From: Thamnidium elegans
Lineage: Eukaryota; Mucoromycota; Mucoromycetes; Mucorales; Mucoraceae
Direction: 5' to 3'
Assembly (NCBI GenBank): GCA_025201345.1
Contig: JAIXMG010000013.1
Span: forward strand, 434,001-498,000
DNA length: 64,000 nt
The notes beneath the pieces are model-generated. The model was not told where the DNA came from and did not search any database. It worked only from the letters and a program-made list of their open reading frames with translations. Of this stretch, positions 1-11,752 are shown piece by piece (position 1 is the first letter of the stretch; each line of letters begins with the position of its first letter). The translations under genes and the position numbers were made by a program.

Positions 1-1368
1 TAAATCACAAAGTCGGTTACCACCCATAATCATGCTGCCTTTGTCAACTTTTCGAATCACCATCACAGGGCTAACTAAACCGGTAGAAACACATTGTAAG
101 ACAACAGCTTGGTTGTAATGAAGAGCAATAGGTTGTTGACCAGTAGCGGTATGTAATGCAATAGCAGGTGGAGCAGGAAAATGAGGGTTGTCAGGATGAT
201 GGTTGCGAGTGTTTAATGGAGGTGTGTCAGGAGATCTCGATGTATCGACAATCCAAATAACAAAGGGGTCCCAAGAACCTGTTCTAGCAACAAAACAAGT
301 GCCTCCACCGTTATTTTTATCTTCTGCTGTAGAAACACCCAAGTACTTTGTTGAAACTGTTTGTGAACGTATACGATTAAACAAGGAAATTGTAGTTCCA
401 TGATGAATACAAACTAAAAAAAAAAAAAAAAAAAAAAAATTAGTTTATTGTCACACAGTCATATGATATATATAAAAATAAAAAATAAAAACTTACGTTC
501 CATGTTTTTAACACTTTGCCTCTTTTTTGATGGTTTACTAATCACTTTAATACCTTTCGAAGCAAAAGTACCAAGATGAATACCGTTTCCCAAATTAATT
601 TTAACCAGTACTTCTACTCGCTTTCTTTTTTCGTCGGCGTCATTTATATGCAGATGCTTGGATACACAATTTCCCGACAGATTTGTATCACCATTATTAG
701 CTGAATTGACTGCACAAGATGTATCAAGTAAGGAGCCAGTTGTTGTATTGTACCATTCAATCACTCCGTTTTGGCTCGTCTTTTCGCCTGAAATATGAAC
801 AACTAAACTTGGTGCGTTTAATTTAGTGTCTGATAAATTTCTAGCCCACCAGGAAGAGGAACCCGAAAGTACTGTAGAAGGTGGTGGGCACAAGAACCTT
901 TATATATATATTAGTTTTATTTATCGCACAAATTTTTTTTTTTTTTTTTTTTTTTTTACCTTTTCTCTGTACCATAACTCTTTTGTGCAACTTTACTGGT
1001 CAAGATGGTAATCTTTCTTTCGTTTTCAAAAGTAGTAAGGTATTTTTGTACAAGAGGTTTTAAAGTAGAAGCGTTATTTGTTCCTTGTATGATACGGGAA
1101 GAAATATCAAGTTGTTTGTTACGATTTCTAGCTTCCAGGTCCATATCTTCATCTTCTTCTTCTGGAATAGAAGGGTGCTGTTGTTGGTATGTTTGAATAG
1201 AAGTAGGTGGACTTGGTGATGCATTATGAGGTGGAGAAGTGGATGAAGATGAAGATGAAGAACAAGATTTTCTTTTGGTCATGGTAATATTGGGAGGCTG
1301 ATTTAAAAGCCAATTTGTTAAGTTGTTTACTTCGTCACCAGTACTGATAACAGATGGTGTGATTGTTG

Positions 1369-1401
<33 letters not shown>

Positions 1402-2008
1402 GATTCATCATAAAGTCATGAATTAAATCATCTGAAAAATGATGAGCACTTTCGAATGAATTATCCATAAGTATATCATCATCTTGTTTTAATGCATCGA
1501 GGAAACTTGGAGAGAAAAAGGCAGGAGTTGTAGGTGAAGCAGTAGAAATAGATGCGCGATGCATATCGATGGGTTCAGTACTGTGTTGATGATGAATTGG
1601 TAAATTATCTAGACGTAGTGACATGGCACGTCTGTGAATAATAGGTGCATTATTATTATTACCATTATCTACAGTGACAGAACTAGAAGATGACCATGAA
1701 GAAGGAAGAGAATTTCCACTACCAGTAGTAAGTAACTGCTCCAATTCATTATTGTTCCAGCCTAGTTTATCAAGTGAATGAAATTGCATATCTCCAACAG
1801 AAACAGAATGTCTTCTATGATCATGTTGATTATGAAATATAGTATCCAAATTAAAATCTTGTTGTTGTTGTTGTTGTTGTGGTTGTTGTTGTTGTGATTG
1901 TTGAGGTGAGTTTGGTGATGAATAAACAAAATCAGACCAACAAGTATTGATTGGTTTTGGTTCAATAAACTCTTGTTTTCTTTTACGTGTATTATCAGCC
2001 ATAGTCAT
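1..2008 (-). CDS. CSL (CBF1/Su(H)/Lag-1) family transcription factor, 3' end cut by the window edge
   Basis: Three exons are visible: 2008-960, 897-497 and 413 to beyond position 1. The GT-AG introns are 62 and 83 nt. The first about 330 residues are low complexity: a short basic N-terminus, two poly-Gln runs and Ser/Asn-rich stretches. The CSL DNA-binding core follows. I see KVAQKSYGTEKRFLCPPP across the first intron, then ISKPSKKRQSVKNME, which continues over the second intron into the start of the beta-trefoil domain (VSTKYLGVST). CSL proteins bind GTGGGAA-like sites. Fungi have no Notch, and the yeast-type members act in cell adhesion, cell cycle and lipid genes. The start is the ATG at 2008; a second ATG lies two codons on. 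The beta-trefoil end and the C-terminal Ig-like domain lie outside the window. The family call is strong; the F1/F2 class is not assigned. Confidence 0.88.
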
Positions 2009-3878
2009 GATATATATATAATAAGAAAGAAAAAAAGAAAAGAAAGAAGAAAAAGAAAAAAAAGGGGATTTTCTTGGTAAATAAAAGAAAAAAAAACGCC
2101 CACTTTTTATAATATAACCCCACATTATTTTTTATTAAACCAATCAAGCTAACTTGACTATTATCTGAAACGCAGTTGTTTAACTGGTACTTGTCAGTTG
2201 TAACACAAAAATGCGGGGTGCTAAAGATTCTTTTAGTGGCAGGTGACCAAAAATAAAAATTATTAAAAATAAACCATAAGGATGTACAACTTTCCCGCCC
2301 TTTCGTTTAAATGGTAAGTGCGCATGTGCTTAAAAATTAAAGGAAAAGAGGTCGATCTCTATTTTCTTTTTAATTACATCATACCTTTTCCTTTTTTTTC
2401 TTTTTGTTGTTGTTGTTGTTGCTGTAGGACTTAACCAATAAGTCATACTAGACTGGCTTAATACGTATTTACTGGAAATTTTTTTTGCATGATTACAACT
2501 TAAAAAAAAGGGGGTGTCCCAAGGGAAATATATTACTTGCTCAGTACAAGATTTGCTTGCAAGTAGTTAGCAGCAAAAAAATGTATTTGTTTACTCTCTT
2601 TAATTAGGAACAAAATAAATCATGAGAAAAGATGTACAGATATTTGGATTCAAAGCGCTACAACGTCAAATGACATCGCAGTGTTATGCAGTCAATTAGG
2701 AATTTATAACAAAACCCTAATCTGGGGGGGGGTATTTTTTTTTCTGAACAGGGTTTTTTTGTGTTCGAATCGGCTTTTTTTTTTTGGAATATCAACTTCT
2801 ATCCGCACAAAAAGGCTACAAAAAAAACCCCCCCATTTTATCTTTGCACATTCTAGTATTATTAGAATACCGCTTGGTTGTCTTATTCTCATTTTCGTTA
2901 CCATCACAAAAGCATTAGAGTATATATATATGCCTGAAAATATGACTAGGTACTTGAACCTTAAAAAATTACGGAATTGACTGTAATACCATTTCCCTTG
3001 TAAAATAAAACACTACAAAACGGGAATAATAGATAGTCACGCTCTTTGACACCACTTTATATCTAGTAATATAGCGAAGTTTCCAGAAGCAAACTTTTTT
3101 AAATAGAACAAGTTTATATACTAACCTGAAAGATTTTTCTTTTTCTTTGTGGTTAAAACTATAACTAGAGCCGAAAAAGGGCGGTCCGTATAATGGTAGA
3201 ATAAACTGTTTTTCTCCTAATTCTCTTTCCGACCATTTTTCTTTCTGCAGCTTAAAACTCTATACATGAAATTTATGTCAAGCTTGGACCCCGAAAGAAT
3301 AGGAGAGGGGGAAAAAGGGCTGTCATTCTGTTAGTTTCTTCTATTTTTGCATGAATGGTTACATGTTTATTTTCAAGTTGCTCTTGTAATTGTGCGCTAC
3401 TTCGTTTTTGAAAATAAACAATGAAATAATTCCTTCTTCTGTAAACTATTTCTTCTAGATTAATATATAATAGATTAGATTAATGCTAATTACTGATTAA
3501 AATTTTACTTTTTGTCTCCCTTAATGTTCAGTCTAGCAATACCGGCCTGACTTTTAGGAATGCAGCTTTGTTGTTGTTTACTTGCTTGAAACATCTGATA
3601 TAAATTGGTTTTTTTTAAGGCGTTTGCTTGTACCACTAGTTTTTTTTTTTTTTTTTTTTTTTTGTGGAATTATGACATATACGCATTAAAAGGAGAACAT
3701 CGATAAAAAGCTATTCTCTCTCTTTTAAATAAACAAAAGGAAACTATTTCTGTGTTTCTCGATGTAAGATAACTAGCTTAATATGGAATTAACGGTAATT
3801 TTTCCCTTTCTGCATTGTTATGTTTTTAGGCAATTGAGGGGTGTGCGGGAAGGGTAATGTTTTAGGCTCAGATGATTT

Positions 3879-3909
<31 letters not shown>

Positions 3910-3934
3910 CTGCTTGGTTCCCCATTTTTACATT
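2009..3934. other. Intergenic region between divergent CSL and KICS2 genes
   Basis: About 1.9 kb that holds the promoters of both flanking genes. It contains several poly(T) runs (3639-3663, 3882-3909), an A/T-rich leader just before each start and a GTT repeat near 2405. The open frames here are short and rich in Phe/Lys from homopolymers. I see no credible gene or tRNA. Confidence 0.6.
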
Positions 3935-5575
3935 ATGGAAGATTGTCAGCATATATTAAAAGCTCTAGGTGCTTTTGATTATGTTGCTGCTACCAAATTA
4001 ATATCTAAAATTACTAAAGTAGCTTGATATGTTTTTGGGTGTTTATATCTTTTTCTTTTCTAAAGCTCTTTTTCCCTCTTCCTCCTCAACTTAGATTTAT
4101 CAACCAATCGGTAATATCTTTACTAGACTATGTAGTTGCGAAAGCTCATTTACACAACTTCAATTTTTAAGATCGAGATGGTTTGTCATGAGAAAAGATA
4201 CAGTAAAGTATATATATATCGAGGAAACTTGTATAATTAACTCATAAATACTCCCAGTCTGTCGAACTAGTTTATACCAACCTCGCTACCGATTTACCTA
4301 AAGAGATTTTAAACATTACAACAACAACCTCATTACTTTGTAATCAAGATAAAAATTATATTATTGTTGTCATGGACGGTTTAGCCAATTTCTGTACTAT
4401 TCGAAGAGATCTCATTAACCTGTATCAAGCCATTCTAGCTCAATCGACCAAAGGTGAATTCGACAACATCTTGAAAGAAATGGAGTCAGTCCAAAAGAGA
4501 ACAATAGAATTAAACCTGCAAAAGGATTTATCTATACTGGGTTTAGGCGTTGAAAAAGAAATTAAAATCTTGACATGTTTGTTAAGGGCTAGAACTGCTA
4601 TTACAAACTATGCCTTTCAAGATGCATGTATCGCCTTGTTTCAAACGAAACAAGACTTGACAGAATGGAAAAGAATGAGTCAGGAGCAAGATTATCCAGA
4701 GGTAAAATAAATAAATAAATAAATAAAAACTTATTTTTTAATGCTTACTGTTAGAAATCATCATTGAGACCAGATGATACAAAAGAAATATCTGCATGGC
4801 GGTTTCCATTATTTGGAAGCGGACAATCTGAGGTATATATTAGGGGGCCATGATCAACAAACAAACAACTAACCTTTTAATTTAGTCCAAAGCTCATAAA
4901 CATGGAGATATTTGGCCAAACAATATTCGATGGCAAGCACGTGTTCTTGGAAACTTGACGGCCAAAATGACTCTGTACTTTAACACTATTTTGTTGGAAA
5001 AAGAAAGTATTGTGAGTGATGAAGATCCTGAAAAGTCTTTATGGAAGGGACTTCGTATCGATTATTATGACCAGTAAGTTGTTTATTAAACTTTTTTTTA
5101 ACTTTTACTAACTTGCCTTTTTTTTTTAAATAGAATAACCTCGTTTAAAAAAAAACACGGAGCTTATTGTATTGGTTTAGTATACGAAGTAACAAAAGAT
5201 ACACCGTATTATCCGCAAGGATACGTGTGTTGTCCTAACACAACCCCGTATGAAGCGCCTCAAGGAATTCATTCATTTCCGTTTATTTATTGTCACCCAA
5301 AGGAACCACCAAACAAACACTTGCCAAGCATTATCTCAATCATTCAAGGAAGTAAACATAAATTAAACGATCCGAGAACAGGACCCGTTCATTTCTTTGA
5401 TAACACGATTGGCAGCACTTATTACATTATGCGTGTAGACAATCATGCTGTTTTGATCATTATTTATTTGGATAAACATGTGCATCGTGAACCAGCTACT
5501 GTAGAATTTATGACTAATATTGTAACTTCATTAAGAGGAACTACTGTTATCGAAGAATTAATTCGAGTCGATTAA
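3935..5575 (+). CDS. KICS2: KICSTOR complex subunit KICS2 (C12orf66) homologue
   Basis: Six exons: 3935-4018, 4095-4202, 4258-4701, 4755-4832, 4886-5073, 5134-5575. Introns are 53-76 nt and all phases close, giving 447 residues against about 445 in the human protein. Similarity runs end to end: the N-terminal ALGAFDY segment, MRKDTSVELVYTNLATDL, the LFGSGQS segment, the LTAKMTLYFNTILL helix, then the best-conserved C-terminus with EAPQGIHSFPFIYCHP and VHFFDNTIGSTYYIMR. In animals KICS2, with KPTN, ITFG2 and SZT2, tethers GATOR1 to lysosomes so that amino-acid loss shuts off TORC1. I infer a similar vacuolar nutrient-sensing role here. The first two exons are small and were placed by homology, so the start is slightly less sure than the rest. 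No partner subunit is in the window. Confidence 0.85.
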
Positions 5576-5747
5576 TGAATTACGTAATAGTTATCATAAA
5601 AGAATGTTGCTTTGTTGTAAATATATCCAGCTTAATTTTTCTTTTAAAAAAAATTCATTCTCGGATGTGTATTTTATTACATACATAAACAAAAAAAAAA
5701 CCCCCCTCTCCCTCTTTTTTGTTTTCTCGTATTTTTAAAATATATTT

Positions 5748-6293
5748 ATGCGAATTTCAATTGCTATCTTTACACTTGTTGTTCCGTCCGTATTAGCAGC
5801 AGCTGTTATCAAACCAGACTCAAAAGCACAGTCTGTAGTAGAAGAAGGTAATAATGTAGCGGGCTATATAATGAATATGTTACATACGGGATCAAACAGT
5901 GTGACAGATCGAGCGGAGAAGGTTTCATCGCCAAAGCATTCAATAGCAGCATCGGTGTCTGCAGTTGCATCTATTTCAAAACAATGGTCTCCAGTTTCGT
6001 ATTATGTACAGTCAGAGGGCGAAACTTACATATATCATAAATACGAGGCAGATAAAGCGCACACCTACGTTGTTTCACAGCCCGTCATACCCAAAGTTTA
6101 CATGTTTACGTTACCAATTGAAGCTAGACCTCTTGTATCCAAAGTAGAAATCTCTGTAGACGATATCTATTTTTCTCAAACAGATAGTTATTCAATCCCT
6201 GATCTATCTTCGTTTCCGGCAGGTTCTCCCTTTATTAAAAACTATCCTAAATTCCCAGATACTTCAAGTCCTGCTAAAGAAAATATAAATTAA
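5748..6293 (+). CDS. Small secreted protein, function unknown
   Basis: Single-exon frame of 181 residues. The first about 18 residues form a classical signal peptide (MRISIAIFTLVVPSVLAAA) with small residues at the likely cleavage site. The rest is hydrophilic, Ser/Val-rich, has no second membrane segment and contains no cysteine that I can see. A short Val/Tyr-rich part around residues 78-140 (YYVQSEGETYIYH) may be a beta-rich fold. It ends in a Ser/Pro/Lys tail. I do not recognise a family. It lies downstream of KICS2 on the same strand with about 170 bp between them. It could be a cell-wall or extracellular protein. Confidence 0.65.
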   Translation: MRISIAIFTLVVPSVLAAAVIKPDSKAQSVVEEGNNVAGYIMNMLHTGSNSVTDRAEKVSSPKHSIAASVSAVASISKQWSPVSYYVQSEGETYIYHKYEADKAHTYVVSQPVIPKVYMFTLPIEARPLVSKVEISVDDIYFSQTDSYSIPDLSSFPAGSPFIKNYPKFPDTSSPAKENIN

Positions 6294-6430
6294 TCTAAAA
6301 AAAAAAAAAAAGTAAATAAATAGAAAATTGTTTATTTTTGCATTAAAATGTATGTGTATTAAAAAGTTTGGAGCTAAAAAAAAAAAATTAATTGATTTGT
6401 TTGGTAAATATATATATATATACACGTAAT

Positions 6431-7190
6431 TTAGAGACGTACAATTGCACAAATGGTATCCATAGAATGTGAAATTCTATTGTCTTCGAGTACAAATGAG
6501 AATCGAACTTGTCTCGTTTTATCTATAATAAATGCGGCTCGTCGTGCTAATCCGGTTTCGTTATTTATCACATTAAAGTGTCGAGAAACAGACCGTGTAG
6601 TATCAGAAACTACATATATAAAAGTAATAAGTTGATCGACGTCTTAAAAAAAAAAAAAATTATTTACGTAGCGGAAATGATGGTGTAAATCCTAAAGCGG
6701 ATTGGTTCAAAAATGCCGTATGAACCATTTCGGTGTCAGTTGACATAGCCAAGGGTAGAGTATTTAGTGACTGAAATCTGTCAAAATGGTTACTGTAAAA
6801 AAAAAAAATTAGTTACCATCACGACAAAATAAGCTAAAAAAAAATATAAATACTTTATACGTTGCAAATCGTTGCAAGCACTAGGGGCACTAAAAAAAAA
6901 ATTAAGTTTTCAATGCTTCCTTATTTCTAAAATAAAACCTACAAATCACACTCATAAAAAAATAAAATAACAGCCTTGTGCTTTGATAATAAAACAGATA
7001 ATTGCAATCTGTTAAGTTCGTTATTAAAAACTGAAGAACAATTAAAATCTGGTGCGACCATGTTTACACGGTTAGTTTGTAGTGCTGGATTTATTCCGAT
7101 ACATGATAATTCTTGTTGTTCTCCGTGTTCTACTCGACGTCTTTTTCTTACTTCGTTATCAATTGGTGTATAAATATCTGTTATCAACAT
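6431..7190 (-). CDS. Peroxiredoxin (AhpC/TSA fold) with an unusual active-site loop
   Basis: Four exons: 7190-6943, 6889-6854, 6792-6668, 6609-6431. Introns are 53, 61 and 58 nt, giving 195 residues. The thioredoxin-like peroxiredoxin pattern is clear in order: APDF near residue 47, AVILFFY, the cysteine loop, STDTEMVHTAFL, FPLLSDTTRSVSRHFNV and TGLARRAAFIIDK, which includes the conserved Arg. Peroxiredoxins reduce H2O2 or organic peroxides with a peroxidatic Cys in a PxxxT/SxxC loop. Here that loop reads YECDFAPSACNDL: the Pro is Glu, the Thr three before the Cys is missing and there is one extra residue. The protein could therefore be a weak peroxidase or have another role. The N-terminus is basic (RKRRR), which may be a nuclear signal. 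It shares a 440 bp divergent promoter with ENP2. Confidence 0.78.
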
Positions 7191-7628
7191 GGTCTCTTTT
7201 TAATACCACCTATAAAAAAAAGAAGAAGGACAAAGAGAAAAGAAGAGCTCCAAAAAAAAAAAAAATCGAGCCTTTTTTTTTTGGTAGAAATTCGTGACCG
7301 GGATTTTATTTTGGTTCATCAAGACCTTTCAACGACATTGCTTTTAAAAAAAAAATTACAGAGAGAGAAAGATAATACATTTTGTAAGCTATTGATGAAT
7401 GAACTCAATTATTGATTATAAAAAAAAATTACGGTTACGAATAGCGTCATTTCATTTGAGTATAATTCCTGCAGGATTGTTTTAACATTTTTCTCTTTTT
7501 TTTTTTTAAAAAAAAAAGTGACTGTATTTCATTTTAAAAAAAAGCAGCCACCTAGCCCCGAAAGTTAAATTCCAAATACCTTTACAGTGGGTGGAGAAAA
7601 AAAAAGCTTTTTTTTACATAATACAACT
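7191..7628. other. Divergent promoter region between the peroxiredoxin gene and ENP2
   Basis: About 440 bp dominated by A and T runs. Open frames here are Lys-rich artefacts of poly(A). No other gene is seen. Confidence 0.55.
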
Positions 7629-9765
7629 ATGGTTTTACAAGTTACTACAGCTAATAACGTTAAAGTATATACTGTCTCGGGTGGTCTTGGTTCAAGATCT
7701 ATTCCTGACTGGCTTGTACGTCAAAAGAAGAAGGCTTTAAAGAAAGATTTCGGTAAGTTGATATCAAAACATCTTTGACATGCGATCTAAATATGCCTTT
7801 TTTTTTTTTACTTGATAGATTTCCGTACCAGAGTTGAACTTATTCAAGATTTCGAGTTTCCTGAAGCTTCTAATCGCCTTAAAACTACCAGAGATGGCAA
7901 ATTTGTTGTAGCTACCGGTACATATAAACCTCAAATGAGAGTTTTCGAGTTTGCCGATATGTCAATGAAGTTTGAACGTCATACTGATGCCGAAACACTT
8001 AACTTTGAGGTAAGTTTTTTTTTATATATATATGCATGGTATTAAAAGAGAGGCATTGGAATGACTTACGCGACAAGAATAGATTTTATCAGACGATTGG
8101 ACTAAACAAGCACTTTTACAAAACGATCGTTCAGTTGAACTTCATGCTCAAGGTGGTATTCATTACCGTACTCGTATCCCCAAGTTCGGTCGTGATCTCG
8201 CTTATCATTTCCCTTCTTGTGATCTCATGGTGTCTGCATCCGGTTCAGAAGTTTACCGTTTGAATTTAGATCAAGGACGTTTCTTAAATTCTATTCAAAC
8301 TGATTCTGAAGAAGGTGTTAACTGTGTTGAAATTAACCCTGCACATCAATTGTTCGGTATGGGTACAGCTAAAGGTACAGTAGAGTTATGGGATCCTAGA
8401 TCAAAGTCTCGTGTTGGCCTTTTGTCACAATTAGATGTACCAGCACAATTCGGTAGAGATGATAATACAGTATTAGAAGTATCTGCACTCAAGTTCCGTG
8501 ATGACGGTTTGACAATGGGTGTCGGTACCACCACTGGTCATACATTATTATACGATTTACGTTCTACAGTACCTACAATTGTTAAGGATCATCAATATGG
8601 TTTCCCCATCAAGACAATTCATTTCCATAAGGGATCTCCAGGAGCTAATGATTCTGAGACAGGCGGTGATAAGGTGATTGTAGCAGATTGTAAGATTGTC
8701 AAGATTTGGGATCGTTCCAGCGGTAAACATTTCACATCTATCGAACCTGAAACGGATATCAACGATGTTTCTACAGTGGACGACAGTGGTTTGATTCTTA
8801 CTGCTAACGAAGGTATTCAAATGGGATCTTATTTCATTCCCCAATTAGGCCCTGCACCTCGTTGGGCTTCCTTTTTGGAAAATATCACAGAAGAGATGGA
8901 AGAAAACCCCAATCGCGACGTTTACGACGATTACAAATTCATCACTCGCAAAGAACTTACAGCACTTGGTTTGGAACATCTTATGGGCACCAATGTACTC
9001 AAGGCTTATATGCATGGTTTCTTTGTCGATTTACGTTTATACGAGAAGGCTAGATTGATCGCTAATCCCTTTGCCTATGAGGATTACCGTGAACGTGCTG
9101 TTAAAGAAAAGATTGAAAAGGAACGTGGTTCTCGTATTCGTGCTGTTAAGCAATTACCTAGTGTGAATAAGCAACTTGCTAAGCAATTGATGGCTGAACA
9201 AAATAGCGGTAAGAAGAAGCCTGATGTATTGGGCGATAACCGTTTCGCTGATCTCTTTGCCGATCCCGACTTTGAGGTTGATGAAAAGTCCAAAGAATTT
9301 CAATTGTTACATCCTTCCGTTAAGCAAAATAGACATCATAGATCTGATGACGAAGAGTCTGACGAAGAAGAAGCTGTTGTTCAACAGCAAGAAGATACAG
9401 TTATGGATGAAGATAGTGGATCAGAGAGCGAAGAAGATATTGTCACAAAGATTCGTAAGGAAAGAGGTTTAGAAGTACGCAATAGAAAACAAATTTCAAC
9501 ATCTATTCGTACTGGCGGTCAAAAGAAACGTGCGCCAGAGATGCGTATGGGTACAACCGGTGGTAGAATGACAAGTAAGAGTGAAACTAAGAAATCATTC
9601 GGCTCAAGATTACAATCCGAAGATAGCCGTCGTAAGAATGATGGCCAAAAGATGTCTCGTACTGCTATGGGTGGTATGGAAATGTCATTTACACCTCAAT
9701 CTGGTAAAAGTAAAAATAGTAGAGGAGATGATAAGAATAAGAATAAGAATAAGCGTCGTGCATAA
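7629..9765 (+). CDS. ENP2: Nucleolar protein ENP2/NOL10, small-subunit processome component
   Basis: Three exons: 7629-7752, 7819-8009, 8083-9765. Introns are 66 and 73 nt, giving 665 residues against about 690-710 in human and yeast. The protein matches NOL10/ENP2 throughout: the N-terminal MVLQVTTANNVKVYTVSGG, the SIPDWLVRQKKKALKKDF segment, WD-type blades such as LFGMGTAKGTVELWDPRS, the GPAPRWASFLENITEEMEE linker and a NUC153 domain near residues 490-520 (DNRFADLFADPDFEVDE). The tail is acidic, then Lys/Arg-rich, as expected of a nucleolar protein. It acts in early pre-18S rRNA processing in the 90S pre-ribosome. The start at 7629 is the first ATG of the conserved N-terminus. PWP2, another processome protein, is about 11 kb downstream. 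Confidence 0.95.
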
Positions 9766-10031
9766 TTTTTTTTTTGTCTCTTTGCTATTCATTCCCATTT
9801 CACTTAGACTTACCCCTTTTTTTTATTTTATTGTATTTGCACGCACAAACACATAAACCCAATTTCACTTACACACTCACTCACACATCACTTTTTCTTT
9901 AATTATATCATTCCTTGTACCATGCTAGTTCACTCAAAAACCGTGACTCGCTTGTAAATTTAAAAAATTGAAATAAACAATAAAAAAATAAAATGATTCC
10001 TTTTTTTTTATTTTATATACAAATATATAAT

Positions 10032-10592
10032 ATGAGCTTTCAAGAACAGGTACCTTATTGTACAACCAACTACATATAAAAGGAGATATGGTCATTAAAT
10101 ATAATATATATAGTTGAGTGATTTACAGTTAAAATCAAGTCAATTCTCTCCCTCGAATGTATTACTATCACAAAAGATATATGGCGACCTGGTATTAGCA
10201 AAGAAATGGAAGCATGTAGATTATAAGCCCGTAAATGACTTGGATATCTGTGTCTTCATAGCTACTGAGCCCGAGTCTAATCAACAGTTGACTATCCTTC
10301 CTATATATCAAGATAAAACTCAATTGTCGTTGCAACGGTAAGAGAGTAGTAGTAACTAGGTTGATATTGCATGTTAACTAAAATAAATGTAGCATATCAG
10401 AGATATTTGAAATATTATCACCCATAGAGTAAGTTTTTTTTTTTTTAAAAAAAAAAAAAAGGATTAATTTATTGATACATGTATTATTATAGAAAATTGA
10501 CACTGGCTATTTATTCAACTGATTCTACCATTGTATATTATCACTTGAGTAAAGGTTTAGTTAAACCAACAGAGCGTAATAAATCTAAATAA
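10032..10592 (+). CDS. SEN15: tRNA-splicing endonuclease subunit SEN15
   Basis: Four exons: 10032-10049, 10114-10337, 10393-10428, 10493-10592. Introns are 64, 55 and 64 nt, giving 125 residues. The first exon encodes only MSFQEQ and the third only 12 residues. The C-terminal signature KLTLAIYSTDSTIVYYHLSKG matches the TSEN15 family (human [21 protein letters not shown]). The upstream part (KKWKHVDYKPVNDLDICVFIATEP) follows the same fold. SEN15 is a structural subunit of the heterotetramer that excises introns from pre-tRNA; catalysis lies in SEN2 and SEN34. The last 8 bases of the coding region overlap the end of the convergent gene on the other strand. Exon 1 is short, so the start is the least certain part. 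Confidence 0.83.
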
Positions 10593-11301
10593 GTCTTCCG
10601 GTTCTTCTTACTGTTTTAGACAAAGCAATAGCACTAATCATAGTAATAAATAAATTGGAACCTCCAACTTCTTGTAAAGCTTTATATGTGTATCGAGACC
10701 CAGTACTTTTCCAGTAAGCGTTAAAATGGGTCCATGTTTGTCCAATAGATGAAAGTGTCAATACTAACAAAGCAGATCTTTCTGAAGATTGACGTCTTTC
10801 TTTCAAAGCAATGGCAGATAATACACCTAATGCAAAATGAAGCACACCAAGTGCTTTAAATGAATCAACTGCAACAGAAGCGGTTTGTTCAATTTGATAT
10901 CTTAGAGGTAACGAAGATGAAGGTGATATAGACGGTATGCTAATATATCTATCGACTGTCTTCCATGGTTTTAATAAAAGTGATCTTGCGGCTATAAGAT
11001 GATATACTAGATTTATAAGCAAAGGTAGGTTATTGTCTTTGAATATAAACTGTAAACTAGTCTTGGCAAAGTATTTCGCGTGTCCTTTGAAAAAAGCTCT
11101 TCTCGAGGGAGGTTTATCAATAGGCTCGTCTATAACTATAGGCAATCGCGGTTGAATGGGAAAGGTTTGGCTTTCTGAAAAGGATGTTTCAATAATAGAT
11201 TTCGGTAATGATGGTGGACTGTCTGAATACTCGCTAGATTGTAATGATGGTGACGGGTCTGATATAACAGAGGCTGTAGACATGTCCAACGATTCAGACA
11301 T
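10585..11301 (-). CDS. Predicted multi-pass membrane protein, function unknown
   Basis: Single-exon frame of 238 residues. The first about 70 residues are Ser/Pro-rich and look disordered. The rest has three or four hydrophobic helices (LLINLVYHLIAARSLLL, ALGVLHFALGVLSAIAL, a LLVLTLSSIG segment and NLFITMISAIALSK), separated by short basic loops. I do not recognise a named family. The size and helix pattern recall small ER or mitochondrial membrane proteins, but that is only an impression. Its stop codon lies inside the last exon of SEN15 on the other strand, so the two genes overlap tail-to-tail by 8 bp. A second ATG six codons in is an alternative start. Confidence 0.7.
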   Translation of the reverse strand: MSESLDMSTASVISDPSPSLQSSEYSDSPPSLPKSIIETSFSESQTFPIQPRLPIVIDEPIDKPPSRRAFFKGHAKYFAKTSLQFIFKDNNLPLLINLVYHLIAARSLLLKPWKTVDRYISIPSISPSSSLPLRYQIEQTASVAVDSFKALGVLHFALGVLSAIALKERRQSSERSALLVLTLSSIGQTWTHFNAYWKSTGSRYTYKALQEVGGSNLFITMISAIALSKTVRRTGRLI

Positions 11302-11752
11302 GTTTTAATTGTTGTTAATTTAAAGAACAACAAAAAGAGACAAAAAAAAAAACTTATTTCGAGGTGGGGAATATCCAAATTTCACATGAAATTTCGTAAG
11401 CTATTTTACCCTCAATCGATTCAGCTTGTACTCCATCCAATGATATCACGTTACCGGCATTGACTATGCACGTAGAGAAGTCGTAAAATATAACTTTCTA
11501 CTCTAATTAAACGACATTTTAACACTTGGAGATTAGTTAGATATAAAACTAGTTTGTAAAACCGGCTCCATTTATATATTTAAATCATAAGGACGTAATT
11601 TGTGTAGAAAACTTATTGAAGTAGTGAGCTGCAACTTTAAAACTATACTACTTCGTAAGCCTGTAGAATCTATTACGGGATAGTCCTTCTATACATTTTT
11701 ATCCGTATAGTTTTCTCGATGAAGCAGCATTCACTCGAGGCTTGACAAGTAT

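Noticed and set aside
2755..2785. GTTCGAATC, like the T-loop of a tRNA
   Set aside because: No acceptor stem, D-arm or anticodon arm can be drawn around it, and it is flanked by poly(T).
2681..2980. 99-residue plus-strand frame
   Set aside because: It is built from poly(T), poly(G) and poly(A) runs, with no similarity and no splice support.
8557..8844. Minus-strand frame inside ENP2, and similar ones in PWP2, the P450 fusion and the P5-like ATPase
   Set aside because: All lie antisense or out of frame to long conserved exons.
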